Source: Haemaphysalis longicornis
Taxonomy: Eukaryota; Arthropoda; Arachnida; Ixodida; Ixodidae
NCBI GenBank assembly: GCA_013339765.2
Contig: CM023448.1
Location: forward strand, 27,852,551 to 27,916,550
DNA length: 64,000 nucleotides
Reading direction: 5' to 3'
How positions within the stretch are numbered: the stretch's first letter is position 1; each line of letters starts with the position of its first letter. This document shows, in pieces, positions 46,028 through 57,544 of this stretch. Below the pieces are notes generated by a model. That model was not told the origin of the DNA. It ran no database searches and saw only the letters and a list, made by a program, of their open reading frames with translations. The translations under genes were made by a program, and so were the position numbers.

Positions 46028-48140
46028 TTCGGGAGACGACGATGACGAAGGAAGTTCAGCGTCGCGGTGTGCATTTGTAATCTAAAAAAGAAGAATCTGT
46101 GGGTGGGTGTAGTCTTTCTGGCTCGCTGATGGCAGCCATGCGTTGAAAATCGTTTCGAATCTGCACTCATTCATACCTTGTGTCCTTCGTCCTCCCCACA
46201 CTGTTTCCGTTTGTTTTGAAGGGAGAACAGAAATTTTCCTCCCGCGGTGGCGGGTTAACATTTAATTAAAAATAGCTGACGCTGTGGGTCGGTAAACTTG
46301 TAGTCTGATCACAAGTCCTAAATTGTCAAATATGTGGGGCAATCTGGTTTCTTGAGGCTGCCAGGCTTGGGCAAGCTTCCTATGAAGGCACTGTATCCTA
46401 ACCGTATACCGTCTATTGTATTTGGTCACACAACTGCTTTTATTGTTGGATTCAACACGCCAGAGGTGGACACAGGCTATAAGGCGCCCCGAGCGGAGGT
46501 CTCCAGAATATGTGTGACCACGTGGGGATTTTTAACGCACGCCGAAATACTGACACACGAGCGTTTCCATTTTTTGTCTATAGAGAAAAGCGTCCACCAC
46601 GGCCTGGATGCATGTCAATGTGCGCTATATTCTATTGAGGGCTTGTTAAAACGCGCCCGGCGTTCTGGCTGTAAGCGTCGAGGTTCAGTGGTGGGTATTG
46701 GCGTTAGCCGCCTGCGCACGACCCCAGTACTCCTACTTTTTATTTTTTCTATTCCGATGATTTCTGAAGATAATTTTAATATTTATTTTTAATAATGCTA
46801 ATTTTATATCCTATAGGTCAGTTTAGGTTCGGGCCAGCAGCCTATGTACAACATCAGTTAACATTTTAAATCGCAGAAAAAGTAGGCGCACTTATGCGTT
46901 GACAGGTATATCACTTGCTGCGCCGTACAGAGACGCGTTAAAATACGCGCCTGAAATCTGTCCAGTGGCCGTGTGATAAATAGCACCGCGCCACAGCCAC
47001 TGAGCGATCGCGGCAGGTCAAAGAAACACATATAGAAAGTTGTAGCTCAAGTTTACAAATTCAGTAGTTCTTTTAAATTTCTATTCGACTTTTCTCAACA
47101 TATAAATGTTAAGAACTCCCAAAGACATGCTAAACACGCAATGAAATAACTGTGCCTTTTGTAGAGCGCAAATAAAACTTTTAAAATTTTGTAGTTTCTG
47201 ACCCGCACACTTCACACTCTTTCAAGATGAAATCTTTGAAGATTGTAGCTAAGGCAGCATTCAGACTGGCTTTCCCTAATTTGATGTGTAAATTTTTGGT
47301 GCCGATTATTTGTATCTATGTCAAGGCAATTGTGTGTGCCGGAAGATAGAGCGGCTTGATAGGCCTTCTTCTGTGCATGTGTAATCCACCATGTAGTGGT
47401 GACTTCTGAAGTGACTTTAACCTTTTTCCTATCTACTGAACGAGAAGGCCACCAGGCATTCTTGTTGTCGAATGAGGATGCAATTTGTCACCAAATGCAA
47501 TATGTTACAAAAGCTTTTTTTAAATTCTTCGAGTGCATCAGGCACTGAATTTGAACGCAAAAGCGAAAAAAATATCCTCAATTGTCAAGCTTCAAAGTGC
47601 TTCGTACCGTTGGTCCAACGCTCGCATCTTTTCTTGCTCTTGACTCAGCCTTGCGTACTTCTTAACGACTAATACTAGTCCTGTGGCCGTGTTTTGGGTA
47701 ATATCTCGGTTGCCAATATAGCTTCTTGCCATTACAATTGATGTGTTAACACGACCTAAATATAGTGTTGTATAAATGAAAATCCCGTGAATTGCAAGGA
47801 TAGTTTCCTTTTTTGTATCTTAGATAGAGTTCTAAATGTGTATATTACTCCAAGCCAATGCGTGACAAAATCTGCTGGCTTTTTATTCCAAGAGAGCAAA
47901 TATGGCTAATGCACTCACAGCGTCAAATTCAATAAAAGCTCTCCGCAGCCTGGCCTTATACAAACAAATGAGATGGGATATTTGCACCACAGCCTGAAAC
48001 CGTTGTTTTAAAGTAGAAAGTTTTGACAATGAAAGTAAATTTTACTGCGGACACATTACAAGGTTAGAAATGTACTTCGCAAGAAGGGATATACACAGAC
48101 GGTTTGACTGCTGTTCACGGAACATGTACCCAGAATAACG
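46028..48140 (+). repeat. R2 block, copy 1 of tandem duplication
   Basis: It aligns with 50838-52970. The match is weak before 46270 and clear afterwards. Shared landmarks in order are 'gctgtgggtcgg', 'gggatttttaacg', 'gcgctatattctatt', 'cagccactgagc', 'cagccttgcgtacttctt', 'aaaatctgctg' and 'ctctccgcagcct'. It contains remnants of a tRNA-SINE split into two parts (about 46520-46610 and 46990-47030). The 152-codon ORF at 46334-46792 lies across the SINE tail and is not conserved in the second copy. Confidence 0.75.
46520..47030 (-). repeat. Split tRNA-SINE remnant in R2
   Basis: 'gggatttttaacgcacgccgaaat' near 46526 matches the body of a SINE I know from tick sequences. 'gcgccacagccactgagcgatcgcgg' near 46989-47014, read on the minus strand, matches its tRNA-like A-box region (CTCAGTGGCTGTGGCG). 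In an intact copy these parts are adjacent, but here about 380 bases separate them. The same arrangement occurs in R2'. The family identity is from memory and needs a library comparison. Confidence 0.5.
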
Positions 48141-48144
48141 TGCT

Positions 48145-48532
48145 GTTAGTTTGTTCGTTTGTCTACTGTAGCTTAGTAAAGTCTACAAAGTCCAAATAGC
48201 GCCCCACAAGCGCACCTGCGACGATTCTGTCTAACGCCAATTAAAGGCGCATGAAGAGTCAGTGAAGTTAATGTAGGTATGAAGTATTTAAAAGCAACAG
48301 AAACTGTTTTTTTTGTTAAGCGTTAAACCAATTTCCGGAAACCTCTTTTTGCGCTGGCTGAACTAGCACAGCGGTCGGAAGCACGACCACGCATTTTCCA
48401 TATTGTTTTGCCGGAGGAATGCAGCCACTAGACATAAGATATTTGTGAGAATATGTGGGACGCTTACTGCACGGGCGTTACTCAAGAAATAGTTAGCAAA
48501 CGTTCTGGGGATGCTGAAGAAAAAAAATTGAG
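48145..48532. other. Spacer between duplication units
   Basis: No similarity to the sequence left of R1 copy 1, which is gypsy LTR-like. No gene. Confidence 0.4.
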
Positions 48533-50177
48533 CAGGCTATATGATATCAACCTGGTATATTCCTTCGCAATAGTTCTGTCGTAATGGCCGCGTGGTCTTT
48601 TGAAATGGATGCGCTGTTTTGGACTTAGCAAGTTCGAACCCCCCAGAGTGCAAGAGTTCTTCTAAGAGGGTTCCTTTTGTTTTTTGAAAACATTTTCTAT
48701 ACTGACTTCACCGTTGCGCTCTACAACCTTCATTGCTCCGCGGGCGAGTTCGCAGAAGTGCCAGGAGACTGACAATAATCCCCGGAATAATTTTCATTAG
48801 GCGTGGAGTAGACATAAGCACTGGCTGCTTCGGGCAAGTGGGAAATCAGCCGACTCTTGCCCTGGTGCGAACACGCATCTTACGACCCAGGCAGGAGCCA
48901 GGCAAGCTCCTAAAGTGGGAGGAACTCGCTTTGCATTTGAGCACCTCCGGTGAGGCGGAGGACGCTAAACAAGTGCGTATGCCTAGGATAGTAATCGTCA
49001 CTATTCTCGCGCTGGAACGCTTCGTGCTTAAAAGACACGAGACTTTTACCGCGAGGCAGTGTATCTTTACAACGAACGGTTTAATCTCGAACGCCTCGCG
49101 TAGGAACGCTTTCTGCTTCAAAGACACAGGTGTTTTACAGCAAAGCTGTATATCTCTACCTCCCACGGTCTCATCGCCGTGAGCAAAAACACCAAGTCAC
49201 GATGAATACACTTATGTACTGCCCGCTTCGCACCTCCCCAAATTTCGCGCTAGTCGATATTGCCGGGTATTTTTGCCTTTTTTATTTTATTTAAATATGC
49301 AAAAACTACTTTCAACTCTACATAGGTCCCAGGCGTCCTGAACACCAAGACAGCTTCTTCGAGTTCCAGATCCCCTTCAAAACTAAAAGTTAAATGAAAT
49401 TTGGCATTGACTGATGTATGGAAAAGATACTAAGCATGCGTTCGAAAACTCGGCAAAAAAACTGGATGTTCTAGAATTAGCTCCAGCACTTGAAATTTTG
49501 GCCGCATAGTGCTGTGTCTATCACGCCTGGAAAAGAGTATTGGAAAAGAAAAGGTGATACAAATATCTGGGATGAGCCGTAGGGAAAACAAGAGTTATCT
49601 GCCATTTGTAATTGCAGTGCACCAGAATCTGCTGATGCATAATGCAGACGGGGACTACAAAGTTCTTAAGAGGTTGAAGACGACGAAGAGCATCGTGTCG
49701 AAGCGTCGAAAATAATCGTTATTCTAGATTATATTTCTCGAAGTAAAAAAAAAGCCTTTTATCTTTGCTTTAAGCCATTGTTACAGGCGAAGTTTAAACA
49801 ATGGGCTTCTTTTTCACCAGTTGATGCAAATCGCTGCCGTTTTTGGAGTTGTTTAAGTGCCAAAGGTGACTCTGTTACGGACGGCGGCTACGGTTCGTGC
49901 CAAAGCACCACCTTTGCTGCCCGCTTCCACCATTCTCTTCCGCGTTCAGGGGTTAAAAAGCGACAGACAGGTGGTCGTAAAGAAAGGATACATTAAGGAC
50001 ACACGGAGGAAAGGATACGCACCGAAAGAGCGGTGTCTTTCAACTACTGCTTTACTGAAAACATGACACGTTTATATTATCAAGGTACATAAAACAATAA
50101 GCAAAATATACAATTAGTTGGACAAATGTCCGGGTTTGTTGTCCCCATCCTAAAGCTACTGGTTTGGAAATGTACAT
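48533..50177 (+). repeat. R1' block, copy 2 of tandem duplication
   Basis: Partner of 40527-42177. Similarity starts at 'caggctatatgatatcaac' (first copy 'caggttataagatataaac') and ends near 'ggtttggaaatgtaca'. Like copy 1 it has the tRNA-like boxes, the 'cgcgct.gaac' sub-repeats and the AT-rich centre. Confidence 0.78.
48585..48641 (+). promoter_or_regulatory. tRNA-like A and B boxes in R1'
   Basis: TGGCCGCGTGGT (48585-48596) and AGTTCGAACCC (48631-48641) are identical in sequence and spacing to those in R1. Their exact preservation, while the surrounding DNA has diverged, is compatible with recent SINE origin or chance. Confidence 0.55.
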
Positions 50178-50837
50178 CGATGCTTGAGTATTAAATTCAG
50201 CATTACATTGACTATACATGTGACTGTTATTATATTGAGTAATTATTCAGTAATAATTGAGTAAAGTATTACCAATCAGTTATACTTGTAGTGATAGTAT
50301 TACATTGAGTAATGAATCCTTGACTACTAGCGGTCTCTTGGTCAAGCATCATTTTGATTGTCTCTAACGAGCTTGCGGGTTTATAACTCTGCGGCCCCAG
50401 GTGTCGACGACAAATGTGTGCATTGCTTTAACATGGGTGTGCATTTGGCTGGTTACGCTATATACAATGAGAATGTAATCATACACGTTTTTATGCCTTT
50501 CTTTCTTTATGCACCACTTGGAGACTCTCCCAATCGCCGCCGCCTTTTTCTACGACCTTGTGGCTGATGGACAATCACAAATTACCAACTAGTACATAAT
50601 ATCTACATAACTGGTTAAAATCATCCTCTCAGATCCTTCCCTCTGCCTGTTGTGACCATTATCGATCCTTTACGCCACCTAAACTTTCGTATTGACAATC
50701 CACCTTCACCGGGATCTACCCAAAACTCAGAGACTGTTCAAAGTGGTTTTTGTCGCGCATTGTTTTACTAGAATAACATAAAATAGTCTGCCGCAGGACC
50801 AACGAATGAGCTAGTTTTAAAGCATTTATCTGGAATG
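50178..50837. other. Spacer with TTGAGTAAT-type repeats
   Basis: AT-rich at 50190-50330, where 'attgagtaat' or close variants recur about four times, some as inverted copies. The remainder is unassigned. Confidence 0.45.
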
Positions 50838-52970
50838 TCAGTAGACGACGATGGAGACGGAAGTGCTGCGTGGCGGTGATGAACGATACTGTGAAAAAAG
50901 AAAAATGTGGGGCTGGGTCCACCCTGTCCCGGGAAAGGGGACGGCCGCTGTAAAACAACGGCAATACAACGATCGAATCTATCATGGTTTATGGCGCGTG
51001 CCCTACCGCCCAGTAATAATATTTCCTTGGGTTTTTGAAGGCAAAACAGCAATAGAGCTGTGGTATTCTCACGTTTGTCAGAAGATGTGGGCTGCCTAAT
51101 GGCTGTGTAAAAGTAAGGTCGCACTGTGGGTCGGCAAAATTGTAATCTTAGTGCGAGTGCTAAACAAACATGCTGCACGATTGTGGCTCCCATGCAAATA
51201 CCATAGGTGAAGGTTTACTTAGGAAGGATATTTGTCGTGATTGCAGCGTCTGTCACACTTATTTCCACGAAGACATTGACAGTGGAATTTAACGCGCCGA
51301 AGCTACACCTGAGGTCTGAAGCGCGCCATAGTGAAGGTATCCATGTTAAGTTCTACCACATAGGGATTTTTAACGTGCGGCTAAATCTCGAAACCCGAGC
51401 GTTTTCGCTTTTCATCTCCACAGGAAAGAATCCACCCTGGCCTGGATTTGTGTTTCTAAGCACTTCGCTGCACGGCACCCAGCGTTACATGTGTGACGTC
51501 AACGCGTGCTATATTCTATTAAGTGCTTGCTAAAAGGAGTCCGCCGTCCGGGCTGTGTGGCATCGTGGCACAGCTGTGGGCACCGGCGCTTACGGCATGT
51601 GCCAGAGCCTTAGTGAGTCTACTTTGTATTTTCCTATCAGAATTTTTTTTTCTAAACTAATGCATAGGTGTTGTTTTGGTTATACAGGTTCATTGGATAT
51701 GCTTCAACTCAGGTTATGTTTGGGGTGCAGCCTCTCACCATGATAAATAACGTTCCAAACCGCAAAAGATACCTGTGAAGTAGGGCGATGTGGAGGAGAA
51801 GCGTTAAAAATACGCGCCTGCGATCAAATCAGTGTTCTTATAACCTGCAGCGCCGTGCCGAAGCCACTGAGCCAACGTGGGGGGTTACAGAAATACATGA
51901 AAAAGTGGGTAGTTTATAAATTTCCTCTTGTGGTTACTACAGTTGACTTTAAAACTATAGGTCTTACGCACATCTAAAAAAGTGCTGAAACAGCCATAGT
52001 GAAAATAAAACACTATAAACGTTTTTATAAGGTATCGGGTTTTTGGACCCTCAGTGATGATAAATTAAGGAATTAGTAGTTATGAAACGGTCTACTTCGA
52101 ACAGTTGAAGCTTTGTCACCCCAGGTTATAGATTGTTTCACAAATGCCTACACGTCTTGAGCGACATCACTTAATTTTCTACGGCTTTTCAGCGTCGATG
52201 TTTGTTACTACATATCATGTCTTTGTTGTGTGTATGGCCGCCTCGTGGCGGTGACTTCGGCAGGAAACTTACTGCCTTATGGTCCGCTAAATGCGAATGC
52301 GACCGGGCCACTCAGGTGTTGAGAAGGGCTTGTCGGTTGAGGAAGCAATTTGTCACCTACTGCGACTTGTTAGGAATGTTTTATTAATTTTTGGGGCGCT
52401 TACGTACCCTGTTGGAACGCAAAGGAAGAAAAAAATGCCGAATGTCAAGCTGCAAAGAGTTTGACATTTTCCTCAATGCCGACATTTTTTTGTGCTTGAC
52501 TCGGCCTTGCGTACTTCTTTGCAGCTAACACTAGTGGGGGTGCCGTGATTTGTGTGTATTGCTTGATTTTTAAATACAACAGCAGTAATCTAGCGGTTTA
52601 TAGGGAATGCTCCCCCGGTGCAAGAACTTTTTCGGTTCTATAGCATGGCTAGGCATACACAAGTGCATATGACACCACCCGATGCGTGGCAAAATCTGCT
52701 GACATTATATTCTAGGAGAACAAACTTGGTTATTGCGCTCACACGGCTGAAAACTCAATGAGAGCTCTCCGCAGCCTTACCTTACATAAAAAATTAAGAC
52801 GGAGTTTTTTCCGCACCAGTCTGTATCCGTTGCTTTAAACAAAATATTTTTACGATGACAGTAAGTAAGACTGCAAAGATATTCCAAGGTTAGAAATTTA
52901 CTCTGCAAGAAGCGGAATCCACGCACGGCTGTTTGACTACGGTTCACAGGACATGTTGGTGCCGCTCCTT
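50838..52970 (+). repeat. R2' block, copy 2 of tandem duplication
   Basis: Partner of 46028-48140. It carries the clearer SINE body ('ttaacgtgcggctaaatctcg' region, about 51368-51460) and the separated tRNA-like part ('gaagccactgagccaacg', about 51857-51874), with the same interruption between them. It therefore duplicated after the SINE had been split. No coding potential. Confidence 0.75.
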
Positions 52971-52974
52971 CGAT

Positions 52975-55475
52975 GTTGATGAGAACTTGACCGTGGATTA
53001 GTAAATTGATCGATTCGTTAGGGGCTCGTTTTCCTGTTGTTTGGAATCGCGTTGTTCACGATGTGCTCAGAGATAATTTTAATTGGCAAGCAATAAAAAG
53101 TGCATTCACGTAAAAATAGTTTGTAGATTTTGAAGCTGCGAAATAAAAACAACACCACCGCACAACGAAATAGCATTTTCACAGTAGGCGATTAAACTTC
53201 TTGGTTTTACACAATAGCTGATAACAGGCGCTTTGTAAGTGAGATTGCTGATGCAGAAATTGTGTTGCGTGCAACGTTGTAACAAGCTAGACTTTGGCGC
53301 GACTGCCTCGCTGGTTTTAGATTCGTGGGACCGGGATAGCCGGGCATGGTACCAGCAGGGAGTGTGATCAAGGACAGCCATTGAAATGTTCCGCTGTTAA
53401 AAAATCCTCGTAGATTTCGGGATTCTTTGCTTTGGTATCGCAAATATCAAGATATGGAAGGATTCATTTCGACCTACATGAGACCGGTTTTTCATGTACA
53501 CTCTGTAATCACCATTGTCTCTTTTATGCGTATATTGGAGGGCGTTGAGGCTCTGTCCAAAATATTAATTATTATCATGTATTGGTACGTCGAGATAACT
53601 CATTGTCGCGAGGAAGTAGAGCACGTTAATATATGATGGCATAGGTGAAACCAAGAAAGCTGAGTTCATACCCGGTAGATATCACGTTTCTCTAATAAGG
53701 CATTCGACAGCGATATGGTTTGTAAAATTATTGGTAATGTTTTTTTTTCTTTTGTACGATAGTAACCGCGGTGCTTCCTGCGTGCAATTAGAGGCAAAAG
53801 AAAAAGTCAAGTTGGAATACTCAAACTTCCGTTTAGTGCAGCCGGTGGCTCCCGATACCACGGGGCCACTATGCACATGAAAAACGACTACACAGAGAAC
53901 CGGGTAATGAATGATTGTGTTGGCTCTTTCATTATTGCTGTGGCGGTGTCCCATCCAATGGCTATTGCATCGGCGACTCCATCTGTCCGCATGGACATCA
54001 TAGGTTCCATTGCGAGAGATCAGCTTGTCGGTCGCGTAGCCATTTCCGTTTTTCCCCCAATTATATAGCTTATTTCGTGCAAATTCCATGTTAAAAGTTG
54101 TGTCAGTATAATACTTATCAGGCAATCTTTCCAATTATTTAAACTTGTCTTTCGCCTTCATGACCCCTTTAAAGTTACTTCAGGTGCAACAGCCGAAGAA
54201 CCCGTGGCGATCTGCAATCGCAGTGCATAACTGCAATACCGCGGAATTTGGCCAGCACGTCCTCCACTCGCAGTGTATAACTGCAATAAAAGGGCCATTA
54301 GACAGTAGACAAGTTTGAATCATTGGAATATTATGTGTTTCACTATCCCCTGTACTTCACCGGAATCAAACTGTTAACCGAGACACCAATAAATATCAGT
54401 TACAATTTTGATTCTCCCACTAATCGTGTCTTCGTGACATATCTCCAATGACATCACCAGAACCGCTGTGCGGTTACTGCTGGCTCTCGTTTACCGTTAT
54501 TCAACCTGAAGACGCCACCAAACTACAGAGGGCCATTTCTGACTTTGCTTTGCGTTGCACTGTGTCTGTACCTAGCTTGTTTTTGTTGAAGTAGAAAATA
54601 TTGTAACTCCGCTGATCCATCGATAATCGGTAATGTGTAATGCAAATCATCAACGGGAGTGCATGTAGGTGCACTACATCTTATCGTTAAAAATTTTAGA
54701 TTGCTTGTTTAGGAATCTAAGGACCATGCATCAATCAAAAAGTTGTACCTTTCTGCTTCGCCTTGGCTTCCTCCTAGAAAACCATCATATTGTGGAAATG
54801 AAATTACTTTATATTATTACTATATTTTGGCGCTCTTTTAGTTCCCACTCAAACTAAACATTTTCACTACGACTTAACAGCACACGTAAACAAGAACCTA
54901 GTTTTATGCAACACATCGTAAAATCTTTGGGACGATTGTTTGTTTTAAATTTAAGAATCAAATACACTCAAAGAGAGCCGATCTGCAAACACATTTCTCA
55001 AGTAACATAACATGATGGGCTCACGGCAAGTTCAAATCGGCAGCAGCCACTCCCAGGCATGCATGGAATAGTATCATGAAACATATGCGGCGGCGGCGTT
55101 ATATTCGTATTGTCGGCAGTGTGCGGGCTGCAGCACGAGTGCCCAGGGGTAGATAAGATAGCTTCCGCAATCGACAAAGTCACGCGGTAGACGACACAAT
55201 GGTGTGCTAGTGGGAAGTCGTTCACATGACTGACGCTCCTCACAATATACCGGAACTGTATTTCGCGCAGCAGCACCAATTTGGTCTCGCCTATTATTTC
55301 GTTTATTTTTGTACATGAAAAATTAACGCGTTAAAAAAACTTAAATCGAACAATACGTAGTACATGTGCTCCTACGTTTAGTTTAGGGCGTACATTTGTG
55401 CCTGATTTGCGCAAAAAATTGTTAACCGCATCTTCAAGTACTGATCTGAGAACAACATCGTGGCATCATGGCGGC
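52975..55475. other. Unassigned sequence with an 18-bp direct repeat
   Basis: 'cgcagtgcataactgcaata' at about 54219-54238 recurs as 'cgcagtgtataactgcaata' at about 54271-54290. The 150-codon reverse ORF at 53682-54134 is Asn-rich without a motif and is not called. No gene recognised. Confidence 0.45.
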
Positions 55476-55479
55476 CCCC

Positions 55480-57540
55480 GCGCTTAGACACTTTTGAGGG
55501 TCATCTTTCCCCGTCTGAAATCGACAAAGCAGCTTTTTCGGTCAAAACGTCCATGCCATGAATTACGTCACGGTAGCACTTAGGCGGTATTGCCAATATA
55601 GCGCACTCAGCGGGGTATGTCTTACCGTTTATGGTGATACGCGGCATACAGGTTCCACTAGGCGTGACGATGTGAGCTCCTTCTGTGCGTATGTGCGGAC
55701 CACCCCAACTTGTAAGTTTTTTCATTTCAATTACGACGAGAATGATCCGATCACTTTTAAATAGTCGGTTGTCATGTCTATTAGTGCAACTCCGTCGATA
55801 CTGTCAATGGAGAGCTGCAAATCAAAACTAGTCGTTTTCGATTTTCGGGTGCGTCAGGGCGTCGTATCCCTGCTGCTTTCGCCTTGGTGGTCGGTGCCTA
55901 CACGGCGTCGTTGTCCGGGTATTGTTGACTGCAGGCTTCGTCGCCTAGTGTAGGCACCCCGCCATCTGAGTGTCGTCGTGTTGCGGGGTTACATCAAGGT
56001 TAGGGTTGGGTGTCGGGGTGTGGGAACGTCGTAGGTCCTGACATTGATTGCGTCAACTCGACGTTGGAAGGATTTTTGACTTTTCACCGCAGCGCAACTG
56101 CACCACCAGCAGCTGTTGCATTCACTTTCCCCTTCTTGGCTGAGGTACCTTCCGCGTGCGAAATAGGCGCTGCTTCGGAGGTTCGGCAATAGGTATGGAT
56201 AGCTGGAAGGAGAACGGTCGACAGGAGCTAAGCCATGTCTGGTCTAAGACAGGTACTCGTTGTTTTCAATCGGTCGCTGACCAGGAAGGGGTGTGTTGCG
56301 CCGATGGAGAAACGACGGAGGCCGCGTTTTTTTGTAGGGGAAGCAATGGAAATTGTGGCCGGCTTCTCCAAAGTGGTAGTCAAGCGGACGATTATCGTGG
56401 GCCCGGCATTCGTCGATTTTCCTCGGCGTCGTGCTCTTAACCACATGGTTAGAGAGTTCAACAGTAGACGACGGTACGGCGCAGCCTCTTGACGACGAGA
56501 TACAGCCTGGCGGGTACGACGGACAGCTGCAGCGTAGGCAGTGGCTTCAAGTTCTTCATGTGCTTCCGGAGGCATAGAAATCCCTACTGCCTGTTAACCC
56601 TCTTCTTCGATCACATCAGTCAGGGAAGCGACTTGAGGCTATGACAGCATTGGAAATATTTTCCGCAGCTCCTCCTTGACCTCTGTCTGCACGGATTGGG
56701 TCGAGTAGAGTGTCGCAATTAATAGCTTTGGCATCACTCGGCTCTGAAATCTGTGCATTGACAGTGCAGTCATACTTGCTCATTCGAAGTACGAGTGCCT
56801 TCTTTTCAGCGGGCGCTTCAGACATAAAATTGGGCACCTGTTTAGAAGGTTACCGGCAAGGCAAGCAAAAAAAAACACTTGGTTTACCGCTCGCATGAAA
56901 AACTGTACTTTCTTCTGTCACTTTTTGGGTCCGCACTGCGCATTACGTTCTTCATCTCCTCAGCAAATATCACGACTCCTTCGTTGAGTGTTGCGTGCGT
57001 GTTTCTAGTAAACATGCACTTGTTCTTTTCACACAACGGTGGCAAATGTTCGATAGAACTCGTTTTGGAAGATTGTCCAGTCGGGCAAAGAGCTTCCGCG
57101 ATTCTCGAACCACCGCCCCTGGGCGATGTGTATTTTGAGACGTCAGCTGCGGCGCAGCTTTCGATCATTTTTTCGCCCATTCACGCATCTGTTGATTCCG
57201 TGCTTCTGTTGATTCTCGTCAATCATTTGATAACCGCGCTACCGCCATTGGCAGCTGAGTGAGGAGATTGTATAGGCGCATCTGTGGTTACTGGGGGCAT
57301 ATCAGTTGAACTAAGCATTGTAAAATAGGGGTCCACGGTGCCGAGAAGGAGTCCTGGAGCGGCAGCGAGTGAATCAGCTTCACCGGTATGAAAACTGAGG
57401 CGGTTAGGCGTATACTTCTTCCCAATATAAATCATTTCGTTTGGAACGCCCCTGTAGCAGGAAAAACAGGCTATATGTATTGCAGAAAACCAAGCTGCAT
57501 GTTCCGTAATGGCATTGCCTTTTCTGGTTTCTGCCACTCG
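55480..57540 (-). pseudogene. Ty3/gypsy gag-protease relic
   Basis: On the minus strand, a gag-like region (57537-56228) contains AATAYAAAVRRTRQ-like text. It also has a decayed zinc knuckle, DNRPLDYHFGEAGHNFHCF, where the first two Cys of the CCHC are replaced by Asp and Phe. A protease follows: ALIDMTTDYLKV at about 55750-55785, with Asp-Met-Thr where the active-site Asp-Thr/Ser-Gly is expected, then a stop. The open stretch 55725-55500 follows with LTSWGGPHIRTEG, ARITINGKTYP-like text and CYRDVIHGMDVL, the flap and C-terminal motif. RT and integrase are absent. Numerous stops and shifts show long inactivity. Confidence 0.75.
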
Positions 57541-57544
57541 TATG

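Noticed and set aside
46334..46792. 152-codon forward ORF
   Set aside because: It spans SINE-derived sequence in R2 and is not kept open in the duplicate R2' copy.
53682..54134. 150-codon reverse ORF
   Set aside because: No motif, low-complexity Asn/Thr/His composition and no neighbouring exon signals.
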